A DNA stretch of 36,841 bases from Bradyrhizobium sp. Its GTDB lineage: Bacteria > Pseudomonadota > Alphaproteobacteria > Rhizobiales > Xanthobacteraceae. The first letter of the stretch is position 1; each line of letters begins with the position of its first letter. This document shows, one piece after another, positions 15,908 to 23,718 of the stretch. The notes under the pieces are model-generated. The model was not told the origin of the DNA. It made no database searches and was given only the letters and a program-made list of their open reading frames with translations. The stretch spans positions 1 through 36,841 of the forward strand of contig NZ_SSNA01000179.1 in the NCBI RefSeq assembly GCF_004799445.1, given 5' to 3'. A program made the position numbers and the translations under genes.

Positions 15908-16309
15908 CTAGATCCTCGGCGCGATCCGGTTGGCGATCAAGAGGCCCGCGGTCGACGATAGCGCGGTCACAACGATGCCCCAGGAAATATCGACCACGGC
16001 TACCGGCCAGGTCCAGTGCCGCAGCAGCGACAACGAGGTGAGTTCGAAGGTCGCGTAGCAAAATAATCCGAACAGTGCGCCGTAAAGTAGCGCCGATTGC
16101 CAGGTCGCACCGACCGGCCCGTTCACAAAAATCAGTATGCCGACCGCATAAAGCAGATAGAACAGGATCGCCGGCGCGACCCTGATCTCGCCCAGCATGT
16201 CGCCGACCTGCGCGGTGAAGAAGCCCTTGGCGACCAGCCCCAGAAACAGAAAATCGATCGGGATGAGGACGATCAGCGTCGCGAGATAAAGCACAACGTA
16301 CCGGTTCAA
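15908..16309 (-). CDS. DUF2177 family membrane protein
   Basis: A 133-aa protein with four hydrophobic segments: YLATLIVLIPIDFLFLGLV, ILFYLLYAVGILIFV, ALLYGALFGLFCYATFEL, and VDISWGIVVTALSSTAGLLI. The conserved-looking FCYATFELTSLSLLRHWTWPVAVVDISWG is the hallmark by which I place it in DUF2177. The function of the family is unknown. It converges on the peroxiredoxin gene and has its own upstream region of about 117 bases shared with the photolyase gene. Confidence 0.85.
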   Translation of the reverse strand: MNRYVVLYLATLIVLIPIDFLFLGLVAKGFFTAQVGDMLGEIRVAPAILFYLLYAVGILIFVNGPVGATWQSALLYGALFGLFCYATFELTSLSLLRHWTWPVAVVDISWGIVVTALSSTAGLLIANRIAPRI

Positions 16310-16426
16310 AATTCCCTCCAGCGCTTTTTGCGCCTGCCCATCATGTAGTACGCATCACTCGGGGCCCGGTTTCAATATTCCTTCCGGCGCGGATATGAGG
16401 CGTCGCCTTTTTGAGTTGAGCGCCTG

Positions 16427-17884
16427 ATGGCCAGCCAGTCCGCCCCACCCTGCATCGTCTGGTTTCGCGATGATCTCCGCCTTTCCGACCATCCGGCCTT
16501 GCACGCCGCCGCCGCCACGGGCCGGCCGGTGATCTGTCTTTACGTGTTTGATGAGCCCAGCCGCATGGCGCAGGTGCGCCCGCTTGGCGGCGCGGCGCGC
16601 TGGTGGTTGGCGCAATCGCTGCGGGCCTTGCAAAAACGCCTCAAGGCCGTCGGCGCGCCGCTGGTGCTGCGCGGGGGTTCCGCGGCAAGGATCATCGCCG
16701 AGGTGGCGCGTGCGACCGGTTCCGGCGCGGTGTTCTGGAACGAGATTGCGCAGGCACCGCATCGAGCCGCGGCCAACGAGGTCGCCGCGGCGCTGAAGCA
16801 GATTGGCGTCACCCCGCAAAGCTTTCCCGGCGACCTTCTGGCAGCTCCGGCCGATATCCGTAACAAGGAAGGCCGGGGCCTGCGGGTATTTACGCCGTTC
16901 TGGCGACGGGTGCAGGCTCTGGGCGATCCACCGAGACCTCTGCCTGCGCCGGACTCGCTGCGTCCCGGGCCAAACCTTGCGAGCGATACGGTCGAAAGCT
17001 GGCAGCTTGAGCCGACGCGGCCGGATTGGGCCGGCGGGCTGCGCGATAGCTGGACACCGGGCGAGTTAGCCGGGAGGCAGCGGCTGGAGGGATTTCTGCG
17101 GGATGGTTTGGCTGGCTATGCCGGCAGGCGGGACCGGCCCGATCGCGACGGCACCTCCGGACTCTCGCCGCACCTGCGTTATGGCGAGACCAGCCCATGT
17201 CAGGTCTGGCACGCCGCGCGTTTTGCGATGGCCGAGCGCCCTGCCCTGTCGGGCGACACCGAAAAGTTCCTCAGCGAGTTGGGCTGGCGCGAATTCTGCC
17301 GCCATCTGCTGTTTGACGTGCCGGACCTGGCAACGCGCAATCTGCAGCCTTCGTTCGACGCTTTCCCGTGGAAGCATGACGATGTGGCGCTTGCCGCCTG
17401 GCAGCGCGGGCGAACCGGATACCCCATCGTCGATGCCGGGATGCGCGAGTTGTGGCATACCGGCGTCATGCATAACCGGGTGCGGATGGTAGCCGCGTCA
17501 TTCCTGGTCAAGCATCTGCTGATCGACTGGCGCGAGGGCGAAAAGTGGTTTTGGGACACGCTGGTGGACGCCGATGCCGGCAGCAATCCCGCCAACTGGC
17601 AGTGGGTCGCAGGCTCCGGCGCCGATGCCGCACCCTATTTCCGCGTCTTCAATCCTGTCCTGCAGGGCGAGAAGTTCGATCCGGACGGCACTTACGTCAG
17701 GCGCTGGGTGCCGGAACTCGCGCAACTGCCGACAAGCCTTATCCACCGGCCATGGAGTGCGGCACCGATCGAGCTTCAAGGCGCCGGCGTGGATCTCGGC
17801 AAGACCTATCCGGAGCCGATCATCGATCACCGCGAGGGGCGCGAGCGCGCGCTCAAGGCCTACGCGAAGGTCCGCGCGAGTTGA
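16427..17884 (+). CDS. phrB: Deoxyribodipyrimidine photolyase (class I CPD photolyase)
   Basis: A 485-aa photolyase that repairs UV-made cyclobutane pyrimidine dimers using light and a flavin. The N-terminal alpha/beta antenna domain begins IVWFRDDLRLSDHPAL. The C-terminal FAD-binding helical domain shows ELGWREFCRHLLFD, MRELWHTGVMHNRVRM, DWREGEKWFWDTLVDAD and NPANWQWVAGSGADAAPYFRVFNP. The Trp-rich electron relay and substrate pocket look intact, and the length is normal. The last 40 residues read LIHRPWSAAPIEL and DHREGRERAL, also usual. It stands alone; cryptochrome function is less likely given the bacterial class I layout. Confidence 0.96.
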   Translation: MASQSAPPCIVWFRDDLRLSDHPALHAAAATGRPVICLYVFDEPSRMAQVRPLGGAARWWLAQSLRALQKRLKAVGAPLVLRGGSAARIIAEVARATGSGAVFWNEIAQAPHRAAANEVAAALKQIGVTPQSFPGDLLAAPADIRNKEGRGLRVFTPFWRRVQALGDPPRPLPAPDSLRPGPNLASDTVESWQLEPTRPDWAGGLRDSWTPGELAGRQRLEGFLRDGLAGYAGRRDRPDRDGTSGLSPHLRYGETSPCQVWHAARFAMAERPALSGDTEKFLSELGWREFCRHLLFDVPDLATRNLQPSFDAFPWKHDDVALAAWQRGRTGYPIVDAGMRELWHTGVMHNRVRMVAASFLVKHLLIDWREGEKWFWDTLVDADAGSNPANWQWVAGSGADAAPYFRVFNPVLQGEKFDPDGTYVRRWVPELAQLPTSLIHRPWSAAPIELQGAGVDLGKTYPEPIIDHREGRERALKAYAKVRAS

Positions 17885-17902
17885 GCGCACACCGTCGTCG
17901 CT

Positions 17903-17930
17903 TTGACAGCTCTCAGAATCCCGCTATCGT
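17903..17930 (+). promoter_or_regulatory. Candidate sigma-70 promoter for the histone-like gene
   Basis: A perfect -35 TTGACA at 17903-17908 is separated by 16 bases from TATCGT at 17925-17930. The start codon of the lysine-rich gene is 30 bases further on, giving a short leader. The -10 match is partial. Confidence 0.5.
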
Positions 17931-17959
17931 TACCGCTTAGATAAACCCTGGGGGATGAT

Positions 17960-18217
17960 ATGGACGACGAGAAACCCGTTCTTGAACCGACGACCGAGCC
18001 AATGACGAGCCCCGCCGAGCCGCCGAAAGCGGCGGTCAAGAAGGCGAAGAAGAAAACCGCAAAGAAGGTAGCGCCGAAAAAGAAAGCAGCAAAAAAATCC
18101 AAGAAGGCCAAGAAGGCAAAAAAGGCTGGCAAGAAATCTTCGGCAAAGAAATCAGCCAAAAAGGTTGGCAAGAAAGCCGCCAAAAAGAAAAAGAAGACCA
18201 AGAAGTCGAAGCGCTGA
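17960..18217 (+). CDS. Lysine-rich histone H1-like protein
   Basis: An 85-aa protein. The first 24 residues are acidic and proline-rich (DDEKPVLEPTTEPMTSPAEPP); the rest is an almost unbroken run of AKK/KKA/KSAKK repeats ending KKSKR. The composition matches bacterial histone H1-like (Hc1/Hc2, AlgP-like) DNA-binding tails. Such proteins coat nucleic acid without sequence specificity. GGGGGATGAT precedes the start and a good promoter and a strong terminator flank the gene, so it is a real single-gene unit despite low complexity. Homology calls on such sequence are weak; binding to DNA or RNA is inferred from charge. Confidence 0.85.
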   Translation: MDDEKPVLEPTTEPMTSPAEPPKAAVKKAKKKTAKKVAPKKKAAKKSKKAKKAKKAGKKSSAKKSAKKVGKKAAKKKKKTKKSKR

Positions 18218-18230
18218 AGCTTTCCGCGCA

Positions 18231-18262
18231 AAGCCTCCGGACCAGAGCCGGAGGCTTTTTTT
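18231..18262 (+). terminator. Rho-independent terminator of the histone-like gene
   Basis: A ten-base stem AAGCCTCCGG (18231-18240) pairs with CCGGAGGCTT (18248-18257) around a 7-base loop and runs into seven T. It ends six bases before the stop of the convergent EamA gene. Confidence 0.9.
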
Positions 18263-18268
18263 GGGGAT

Positions 18269-19156
18269 TTAGCCGTCCCGTCCTCGCGCGCGCCGGTTGA
18301 CCAGAAACACCGCGGCGGCGCAGGCGATCATGCCCAGTATCGCAACCGCATCGAGCCGCTCGCCGAACAGCACAAAGGCCATCACGGCGGTCACCGCCGG
18401 CACCAGGTAAAACAGACTGGCCACCGAGGTGGCCGCCGAACGGCGGATCAGCCAGTACAACAGCCCGATCGATCCGATCGAGAGCACGACCGCGAGCCAG
18501 GCCACCGACAGCACGAACTCGCCGGTCCAGTGCACCACATTGGTCTCGAACATCCCCGCCGCAGCGGCGAAAAAAATCATCACCGCGGCGTATTGCACGA
18601 GGTTGCCGGCGCGCCAGTCGATTTTGCCGCAATAGCGCCGCTGGTAGAGTGTGCCCAAGGTGATGCTGACCAGCGAAACGCCGGAGGCCAGCCAGCCCCA
18701 GCCGGCCTCCCCGCTCATCGGACGATCGTGGAGGATCAGCACCACCCCGGCGAGCCCTAGCAACAGCCCGGTCCATTGCAGCGGTGTGACGCGTTCGCCG
18801 AGCCAGCGGTTGGCCAGCGTCGAGGTCAGGATCGGCTGCAGACCCGGAATCAGTGCCGAGAGCCCGGCGGGAATCGAATGCGCGATCGCGACCGCGGTCC
18901 CGCCAAGATAAAATCCGTGCACCAGGATTCCCGAAACCACGCTATGGGCGATGCCAACGCGATCGGGCCATGGCGGCCGCGCGACGGCCACAATGACCGC
19001 CATCATCGCCACCACCACCGCCATGCGGATGGCGAGGTAGGTCAGCGGCTCGGCGTTATTCAACGCATATTTCGTAACGACGAAGCCGGTACTCCAGAGC
19101 ACGACAAAAATCGCCGGCGCCGCGCGCGCGGCCAAATTTTCGAAGTCTTTGCTCAT
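18269..19156 (-). CDS. EamA-family (DMT superfamily) permease
   Basis: A 295-aa inner-membrane protein from ATG 19156 (AAGG upstream; an in-frame start at 19180 adds eight residues). About ten hydrophobic segments are arranged as two EamA repeats; the first begins AAPAIFVVLWSTGFVVTKYAL and the second GWGWLASGVSLVSITLGTLYQRRY. DMT permeases of this type export amino acids or other metabolites. The substrate cannot be told. It is divergent from the PhzF-like gene, which starts 98 bases away. Confidence 0.9.
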   Translation of the reverse strand: MSKDFENLAARAAPAIFVVLWSTGFVVTKYALNNAEPLTYLAIRMAVVVAMMAVIVAVARPPWPDRVGIAHSVVSGILVHGFYLGGTAVAIAHSIPAGLSALIPGLQPILTSTLANRWLGERVTPLQWTGLLLGLAGVVLILHDRPMSGEAGWGWLASGVSLVSITLGTLYQRRYCGKIDWRAGNLVQYAAVMIFFAAAAGMFETNVVHWTGEFVLSVAWLAVVLSIGSIGLLYWLIRRSAATSVASLFYLVPAVTAVMAFVLFGERLDAVAILGMIACAAAVFLVNRRARGRDG

Positions 19157-19253
19157 TTGCGGCCTTGATTGCCTGAACATATGCTATCCGGCAATCGAGA
19201 AACGCACTGGGCCGCCCGCCACCTATCGCATAACGAAAGCCGAGAACGAGGAT

Positions 19254-20162
19254 ATGAAGCTCAACTTCGTCACCGTCGATGTCTTCACCGGCACGCAGTT
19301 TGCCGGCAACCCGCTTGGCGTTGTCCTCAACGCGCAAGGGTTGTCGGACGGACACATGCAGGCCATCGCCGCCGAATTCAATCTGGCGGAAACCACGTTC
19401 GTGCTGCCACCGAAAAACCCGGCGCATACCGCCGAGGTGAGAATCTTCACGCCGCGCGCTGAAATGCCGTTTGCCGGCCATCCCAATGTCGGCACCGCCT
19501 TCGCGCTCGCCCGGGCCGGAACGAGCTACGGCCGCAGCGTCGGCGGCGACCGCGTCCTGTTCGAGGAAAAGGCCGGCATTGTCCCGATCTCACTGCTCAG
19601 GGATGGCGCGGCGGTTACAGGGGCGCGGCTCGCCTCTCCCCAATTGCTGACCCTCGGCGTGGAAATTCCGGTCGAGTTGGTTGCCTCGGCCTGCTCCCTG
19701 GCGGTCGACGACGTCGAAACCAGAAATCATCCTCCTCTTATCGCCTCCTGCGGCGCGCCGTTTATCCTGGCCGAACTGAAAGATCGCGCGAGGCTCGCGG
19801 CGGCGGCGGCGCGTTCCGATGTCTTCATGCGTGAGATCTCGAAGCAGCCCGCGACGAGCCTTCTGATCTACACGCAGGTAGAGGAAGGCGGCATCGACAT
19901 AAGGGCGCGGATGTTTGCTCCCCATCACGGAATTCCCGAAGACCCTGCGACCGGCAGCGCCAATGTCGCCCTGATCGGACTGTTGGCAAAACTGCGGCCG
20001 GATCCGGATTTGCGGCTTTCAAAAACCATCGCGCAAGGTGTCGAGATGGGACGGCCGAGCCTTCTGGAGGCGGAGGCCGAAAAGCAGAACGGTACGGTGA
20101 CCGCGACCTATATTGGTGGCCGCTGCATGCCGGTGATGTCAGGAACCATCGAGCTGGTGTGA
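19254..20162 (+). CDS. PhzF-family isomerase/epimerase-like protein
   Basis: A 302-aa protein from ATG 19254 (MKLNFVTVDVFTGTQFAGNPLGVV); the longer frame upstream has no family character. It has the two-lobed diaminopimelate-epimerase-like fold of PhzF: the acid/base glutamate in FNLAETTFVL (Glu46), the first-lobe motif FTPRAEMPFAGHPNVGTAFAL, and the second-lobe motif PEDPATGSANVALIGLL. PhzF itself isomerises an intermediate of phenazine synthesis, but no other phenazine gene is here, so a general isomerase role is more likely. It ends five bases before the convergent gene at 20168. Confidence 0.92.
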   Translation: MKLNFVTVDVFTGTQFAGNPLGVVLNAQGLSDGHMQAIAAEFNLAETTFVLPPKNPAHTAEVRIFTPRAEMPFAGHPNVGTAFALARAGTSYGRSVGGDRVLFEEKAGIVPISLLRDGAAVTGARLASPQLLTLGVEIPVELVASACSLAVDDVETRNHPPLIASCGAPFILAELKDRARLAAAAARSDVFMREISKQPATSLLIYTQVEEGGIDIRARMFAPHHGIPEDPATGSANVALIGLLAKLRPDPDLRLSKTIAQGVEMGRPSLLEAEAEKQNGTVTATYIGGRCMPVMSGTIELV

Positions 20163-20167
20163 GCGCA

Positions 20168-20614
20168 TCACCACTCTTCCGGACAGGGGTCGACGATCTT
20201 CCAGAGCTCCTCGCCGTTCTTGATCTTCTTCATCTCGGTGGTGAGCCCGCCGTTGCGGCGGATCCAGTCCTTCACCGTATCCGGATAATAGGACATCAGG
20301 TCTGAGGTCCCCTCGGAAGAGGTGACCTTGATGCCGAAGGTGAAGGCCTTGTCGTAATAGGCCTGGTGGAAGCCTAGGCTGGCGCGCGGCGTCACGCAGA
20401 TTTTGTTCAAGGGCACGATGCCGAACACCAGCGTGCAGGCCGAATTGCAGATGCCGTCGATGATGACGCGCTCCCTGTGGTCGCGGATGCGCGCGTACCT
20501 GGCCTTGTATTCCTCGACATACCCGCCGTGGTCCCGGGTGATATGCAGGTCGGCGCGAGCCGGGCCTGCGGCCAGACACGAGACGAACAGCAGGGACAAC
20601 AACGTGATGCGCAT
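20168..20614 (-). CDS. Secreted ClpP/crotonase-fold-like protein (COG3904 type)
   Basis: A 148-aa protein with a signal peptide (MRITLLSLLFVSCLAAGPARA). The mature part has the pattern VIIDGICNSACTLVFGI...CVTPRASLGFHQAYYD, which I associate with COG3904 predicted periplasmic proteins, a ClpP-like fold in which the GxCxSAC loop occupies the nucleophile position. The mature protein has four cysteines, two in the ICNSAC loop, one in KICVTP and one near the C-terminus (DPCPEEW), so disulfides are likely. Peptidase activity is not shown by sequence. The gene stands alone. Confidence 0.75.
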   Translation of the reverse strand: MRITLLSLLFVSCLAAGPARADLHITRDHGGYVEEYKARYARIRDHRERVIIDGICNSACTLVFGIVPLNKICVTPRASLGFHQAYYDKAFTFGIKVTSSEGTSDLMSYYPDTVKDWIRRNGGLTTEMKKIKNGEELWKIVDPCPEEW

Positions 20615-20839
20615 GGGGGGCGATCGGTAGCCGGAAGCCTGTCAGGACGAAAAATCGGTCAATATGCGGACCAGACGGCGCAACTCTGGCCAGACTGTGT
20701 TGGAATTTCGTTAAGCACGCGGAGGGAACCAAAATTCCGTTCCCTGTGGCAAATTTTCCGCGGCTTTCGGGCGATTTTCCCTCTGGATGGGAGCCCCGAT
20801 TAGCCTAAAATGTTCCTGTTTTCCCTAGGGAGGCCCTTG

Positions 20840-21091
20840 ATGACCAGACTGAAGCTCGCCTGCGCCGCCGCCATTCTGGCTGCGTTGGCCACCATCCCGA
20901 ACCAGGCGCAAGCGCGTCGTCACCTGCACGCCTACGCCTATGGGCTCCCCTACGCGATCAGCTACAGCCATAACTACGGGCCTGGCGCTGTTCCCGGCAC
21001 CTTCGCGTATTACGACGGTCCTTCGACCAACTTTTGCGCGCAGGGGGCCGCAGCCTATCGCGCCCAGGGCGGCCGATACCCATGCTTCTAA
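20840..21091 (+). CDS. Small secreted protein of unknown function
   Basis: An 83-aa protein from ATG 20840, preceded by GGGAGG; an earlier in-frame ATG at 20810 would bury the ribosome site. The first ~25 residues are a signal peptide (LACAAAILAALATIPNQAQA). The mature ~58 residues are rich in Tyr, Gly and Ala (HLHAYAYGLPYAISYSHNYG) and hold two cysteines near the end (NFCAQGAAAYRAQGGRYPCF). I do not recognise the family; short secreted proteins of this style are frequent in Bradyrhizobium. Confidence 0.7.
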   Translation: MTRLKLACAAAILAALATIPNQAQARRHLHAYAYGLPYAISYSHNYGPGAVPGTFAYYDGPSTNFCAQGAAAYRAQGGRYPCF

Positions 21092-21215
21092 GCTGCTCAG
21101 TGCAATGATTCGCCACGGTCCAGCGCCGTCGCGGCGTGCCTCGATCTCTGCCGGAAAGTCGCAGGTCCGGGGCTGCTGGCCCTGCCCAGCCAAGTCTGGT
21201 AATCGAACCGTCAGG

Positions 21216-21291
21216 CGCTCGTAGCTCAGCTGGATAGAGCATCGGACTTCGAATCCGAGGGTCGGGAGTTCGAATCTCTCCGAGCGCGCCA
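21216..21291 (+). tRNA. tRNA-Arg (anticodon TCG)
   Basis: The acceptor stem GCGCTCG pairs with CGAGCGC, then discriminator G and an encoded CCA. The D-arm contains AGCTCAGCTGGATAGAGC, the anticodon stem TCGGA/TCCGA holds the loop CTTCGAA (anticodon TCG), and the T-arm is GGGAGTTCGAATCTCTC. It reads CGA/CGG arginine codons. No integrase or duplicated 3' end was seen nearby. Confidence 0.97.
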
Positions 21292-21551
21292 CCTGATCTT
21301 GTGGGTGGCACCCATCGAGGCAAAGATTGAAGCTGATGCTTCTTTATTTTGCACGTGGTGTCCGTGAACAAATTTGCGAGCCGGATTTCTTCAACGCTAT
21401 TTTATCATCAACTTCAAAGCTAGAATGATAGTGGTGAGCACGAGGCGGCTCCGCTACCCCATTCGCGGTTTGTCGCCATCGCACTCAGATCCCACGGCTG
21501 CGCGCGTCTGAGGTCGAGGCAATAGCGATCACGAATGCGGCGAGAACCAAC

Positions 21552-22490
21552 GTGACCTGGACCAGCTTCGTGGCGCCGATTGCAAGATTGAGGGACCTCG
21601 TGCGTTCGGGACTTCCCGCCACAACGGCCGGCCTGACGATCGGTCTCTTGGCACTGTCGCCTTCGGCGCGTGCAGACGATCCAGCGTCCCCCGATCCAGG
21701 CGCCCCCGACAAGAGCGGCTACACGCTGCTCAACCCGACGCCGGACGACCAAATGCGAAAATTCACGCCCGATCGACCGGCAAAAGGATTTTCCGTTCGA
21801 ACCATCGACGCCGGCCATTTCGAGCTAGAAATGGACACCTTCAACTATACCTATTCAAAATATCTGGGCGTCACCACGCACAGCTTTCAAACCCTCGACC
21901 CCACCTTCAAGATCGGTGTCACCAACTGGGCGGATGTTGAAGTCCAGTTCAACGGGTTGCAGGCTTCGCGATCTTTCGACGCCTTATCCGGGGCTGGCAC
22001 GGAGAGCGGCGCCGGTTTTGGCGATATCCTCCTGCGGACGAAAATCAACCTGATCGGCAATGATGGCGGTCCGGTGGGTTTTGCCATCATCCCCTACGTC
22101 AAATTGCCTTCGTCGGCTCCCGTCATCAGCAATGGTGTCGTTGAGGGCGGCTTGATCGCGCCTCTTGCGCTGCGTCTCCCCCAGGACTACCTCGTCACCT
22201 TGATGACCGAAGTGGATGCCCTGAAAGACTCCGCAAACCACAGGGAAGCCAACTTCGTCAATTTGATCGGGGTCAGCCACCCGCTTCCCGGTATTGAAGG
22301 CGCTAACGCCACCGTCGAACTCTTTTCCGCGGTTGGCAGCGACCGGGCGGCGCCGCCGATCTACACCTTCGACCTCGGCATGAACTTCCGGATCGACAAG
22401 CATACGATCCTTGACGTCGGTCTCAACCTCGGCCTCAACAACGCCGCGCCGAAAGTGCAGATTTATACTGGAATTTCAGCCCGCTTTTGA
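21552..22490 (+). CDS. Outer-membrane transporter-like protein (phenol meta-pathway PF13557 type)
   Basis: A 312-aa protein with GTG start at 21552; a second GTG at 21600 with GAGGGA upstream is an alternative. The N-terminus is an export signal (LTIGLLALSPSARA). The mature protein alternates short amphipathic strands (FELEMDTFNYTYSKY, WADVEVQFNGLQASRSF, VGFAIIPYVKLPSS) and ends TILDVGLNLGLNNAAPKVQIYTGISARF, with a terminal phenylalanine, as beta-barrel proteins do. It resembles the MetA-pathway outer-membrane family linked to aromatic uptake. The 260 bases between tRNA-Arg and this gene are AT-rich and hold no gene I can support. Confidence 0.78.
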   Translation: MTWTSFVAPIARLRDLVRSGLPATTAGLTIGLLALSPSARADDPASPDPGAPDKSGYTLLNPTPDDQMRKFTPDRPAKGFSVRTIDAGHFELEMDTFNYTYSKYLGVTTHSFQTLDPTFKIGVTNWADVEVQFNGLQASRSFDALSGAGTESGAGFGDILLRTKINLIGNDGGPVGFAIIPYVKLPSSAPVISNGVVEGGLIAPLALRLPQDYLVTLMTEVDALKDSANHREANFVNLIGVSHPLPGIEGANATVELFSAVGSDRAAPPIYTFDLGMNFRIDKHTILDVGLNLGLNNAAPKVQIYTGISARF

Positions 22491-22526
22491 CGCGCGGCCG
22501 GGCGGCTCGCCCCGGGTGACGCGGGC

Positions 22527-22760
22527 TTAGCAACCGCGGCAGATACTCTTGATCTTTCGATCAAGCGCGATGTCCTCGGGATGGCGCTGGTCAGACGGCT
22601 CAGGCGTCATCGTTGCGGACCGCGCATCGGATGGATTTGCAGGTTTTGCTTCGGTATGGCGGACGTGGCCATGTCTGTGAGCGCTGTCCCTCGCGACAGC
22701 AAAGGTGCTTCCGGCCAAAGCCAGAATGATCGCCGCAAGGGCTAGCTTGCGCATTCGCAT
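22527..22760 (-). CDS. Small secreted protein of unknown function
   Basis: A 77-aa protein from ATG 22760 with GAGG upstream; a second ATG two codons later is also possible. The signal peptide (KLALAAIILALAGSTFAVA) is followed by a His-rich, Pro-rich hydrophilic segment (DSAHRHGHVRHTEAKPANP) and a C-terminus ending KIKSICRGC. The two terminal cysteines and the histidines could bind a metal, but this is only suggested by composition. It is followed leftward by the convergent transporter gene and preceded by a 45-aa membrane gene. Confidence 0.68.
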   Translation of the reverse strand: MRMRKLALAAIILALAGSTFAVARDSAHRHGHVRHTEAKPANPSDARSATMTPEPSDQRHPEDIALDRKIKSICRGC

Positions 22761-22801
22761 TCCGTTACCTCAACTCCAAAGATCGTCCGCCGGCTCCGCG
22801 T

Positions 22802-22939
22802 TCACCGTCCGGGGCGCCACGCCAGATCGTCAGACAGCACATATATTATGATCGCTGACAGGCACAGCACCACCCCGATCCAGAACATCGGAGAATGGTG
22901 GATGTGTCGCCAGTCGCGCGGAGGCGCTGCAGGTTTCAT
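22802..22939 (-). CDS. 45-residue membrane protein
   Basis: A short gene read on the minus strand from ATG 22939 to TGA 22802. The N-terminus is hydrophilic (MKPAAPPRDWRHIHHSPMFW), followed by one clear membrane helix (IGVVLCLSAIIIYVLSDDL) and the end AWRPGR. GAGGTGA lies five bases before the start. I recall near-identical layouts, RDWR.IHHSP.FW then a helix then SDDL.WRP, as small unannotated proteins in Bradyrhizobium, which supports it as a real gene. It lies 41 bases upstream of the small secreted protein gene in the same direction. Its role is unknown. Confidence 0.75.
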   Translation of the reverse strand: MKPAAPPRDWRHIHHSPMFWIGVVLCLSAIIIYVLSDDLAWRPGR

Positions 22940-23109
22940 TTGATCACCTCGTCGGCCTACAGACTGTCTAGCATGAATGGCAGCGGGTTGATCAAGAGAC
23001 CCCGCTGATCCTTGCCAACCCCGCCGTTGCGGGCGGCTCCGCCGATCGGGCGGCGGCTTCGCGGGAAATTTGCATCAGGGGATTTCGATCGGCGGGAGAG
23101 CGAGCCAGC

Positions 23110-23580
23110 TCACCAAATATTGTTGCCGAAGAGGCCGACGCGCGGTTGCTGCGCGACCAGCATCATGGGCGGATTGATGTGGCTCCTCGCCATGGTCTTG
23201 CGTTTCGGCTGGAGCTTCGGCTCCGGCTTCCTGGGATCGGCCGGCTGCAGTTGGTTGGAGAGCGGCAATTGCGCAAAGACCTCCCGCACCCTTACCTTAG
23301 CGGAGACGTCGGCTACCTTTGCGGAGACATCGGCAACGTTCGCCGGCGCCGAAGCTTTCGCCTCCACCGTCGCGGTTGCCGCGGGAGTGATCAGCGGGAC
23401 AGTGGTGTCGAAAACGACGCGCTCGGGCCATTTCCGGTCGGAGCGAATCCGTATCACCGAAACGTCCGCAACGGCAGCTCTCCGCTCCGCGACCGGCAAC
23501 TTTGGCAGATATGCATCGGCAATAAACAGCAGCGCCAGCAGCGCGGCACCGACGAAGAAGAAATAACGTGCCAGGGGCAT
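23110..23580 (-). CDS. Membrane-anchored hypothetical protein
   Basis: A 156-aa protein with an N-terminal membrane anchor (YFFFVGAALLALLFIADAYL). The remainder is periplasmic in prediction: a conserved-looking stretch IRIRSDRKWPERVVFDTTVPLI, an Ala/Val/Lys-rich segment with an exact doubling (VADVSAKVADVSAKV), then a basic region rich in Pro, Lys and Gln (DPRKPEPKLQPKRKTMARSH). I do not recognise a domain. It lies 138 bases downstream of the next membrane-anchored protein in the same direction. Confidence 0.7.
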   Translation of the reverse strand: MPLARYFFFVGAALLALLFIADAYLPKLPVAERRAAVADVSVIRIRSDRKWPERVVFDTTVPLITPAATATVEAKASAPANVADVSAKVADVSAKVRVREVFAQLPLSNQLQPADPRKPEPKLQPKRKTMARSHINPPMMLVAQQPRVGLFGNNIW

Positions 23581-23718
23581 TTGCGGCGTCGCTCCATCCG
23601 CGCGACCGTGCGGATCATTTTCCCAACTGGGGATGGCGCGATTTGTTCCCGGCCTTGGCCGACAGCACGCAACGAAGTTACCGCTTCGTTACCGGCTTTT
23701 TCCACAGATTGCCCTGAG

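Noticed and set aside
20825..21292. A minus-strand frame of 155 aa beginning MARSERFELPTLGFEV
   Set aside because: Its start is a translation of the tRNA-Arg complement and the rest is antisense to the small secreted protein gene.
21200..21560. Possible genomic-island junction at tRNA-Arg, suggested by AT-rich DNA after the tRNA
   Set aside because: No integrase and no duplicated tRNA 3' end could be found in the window.
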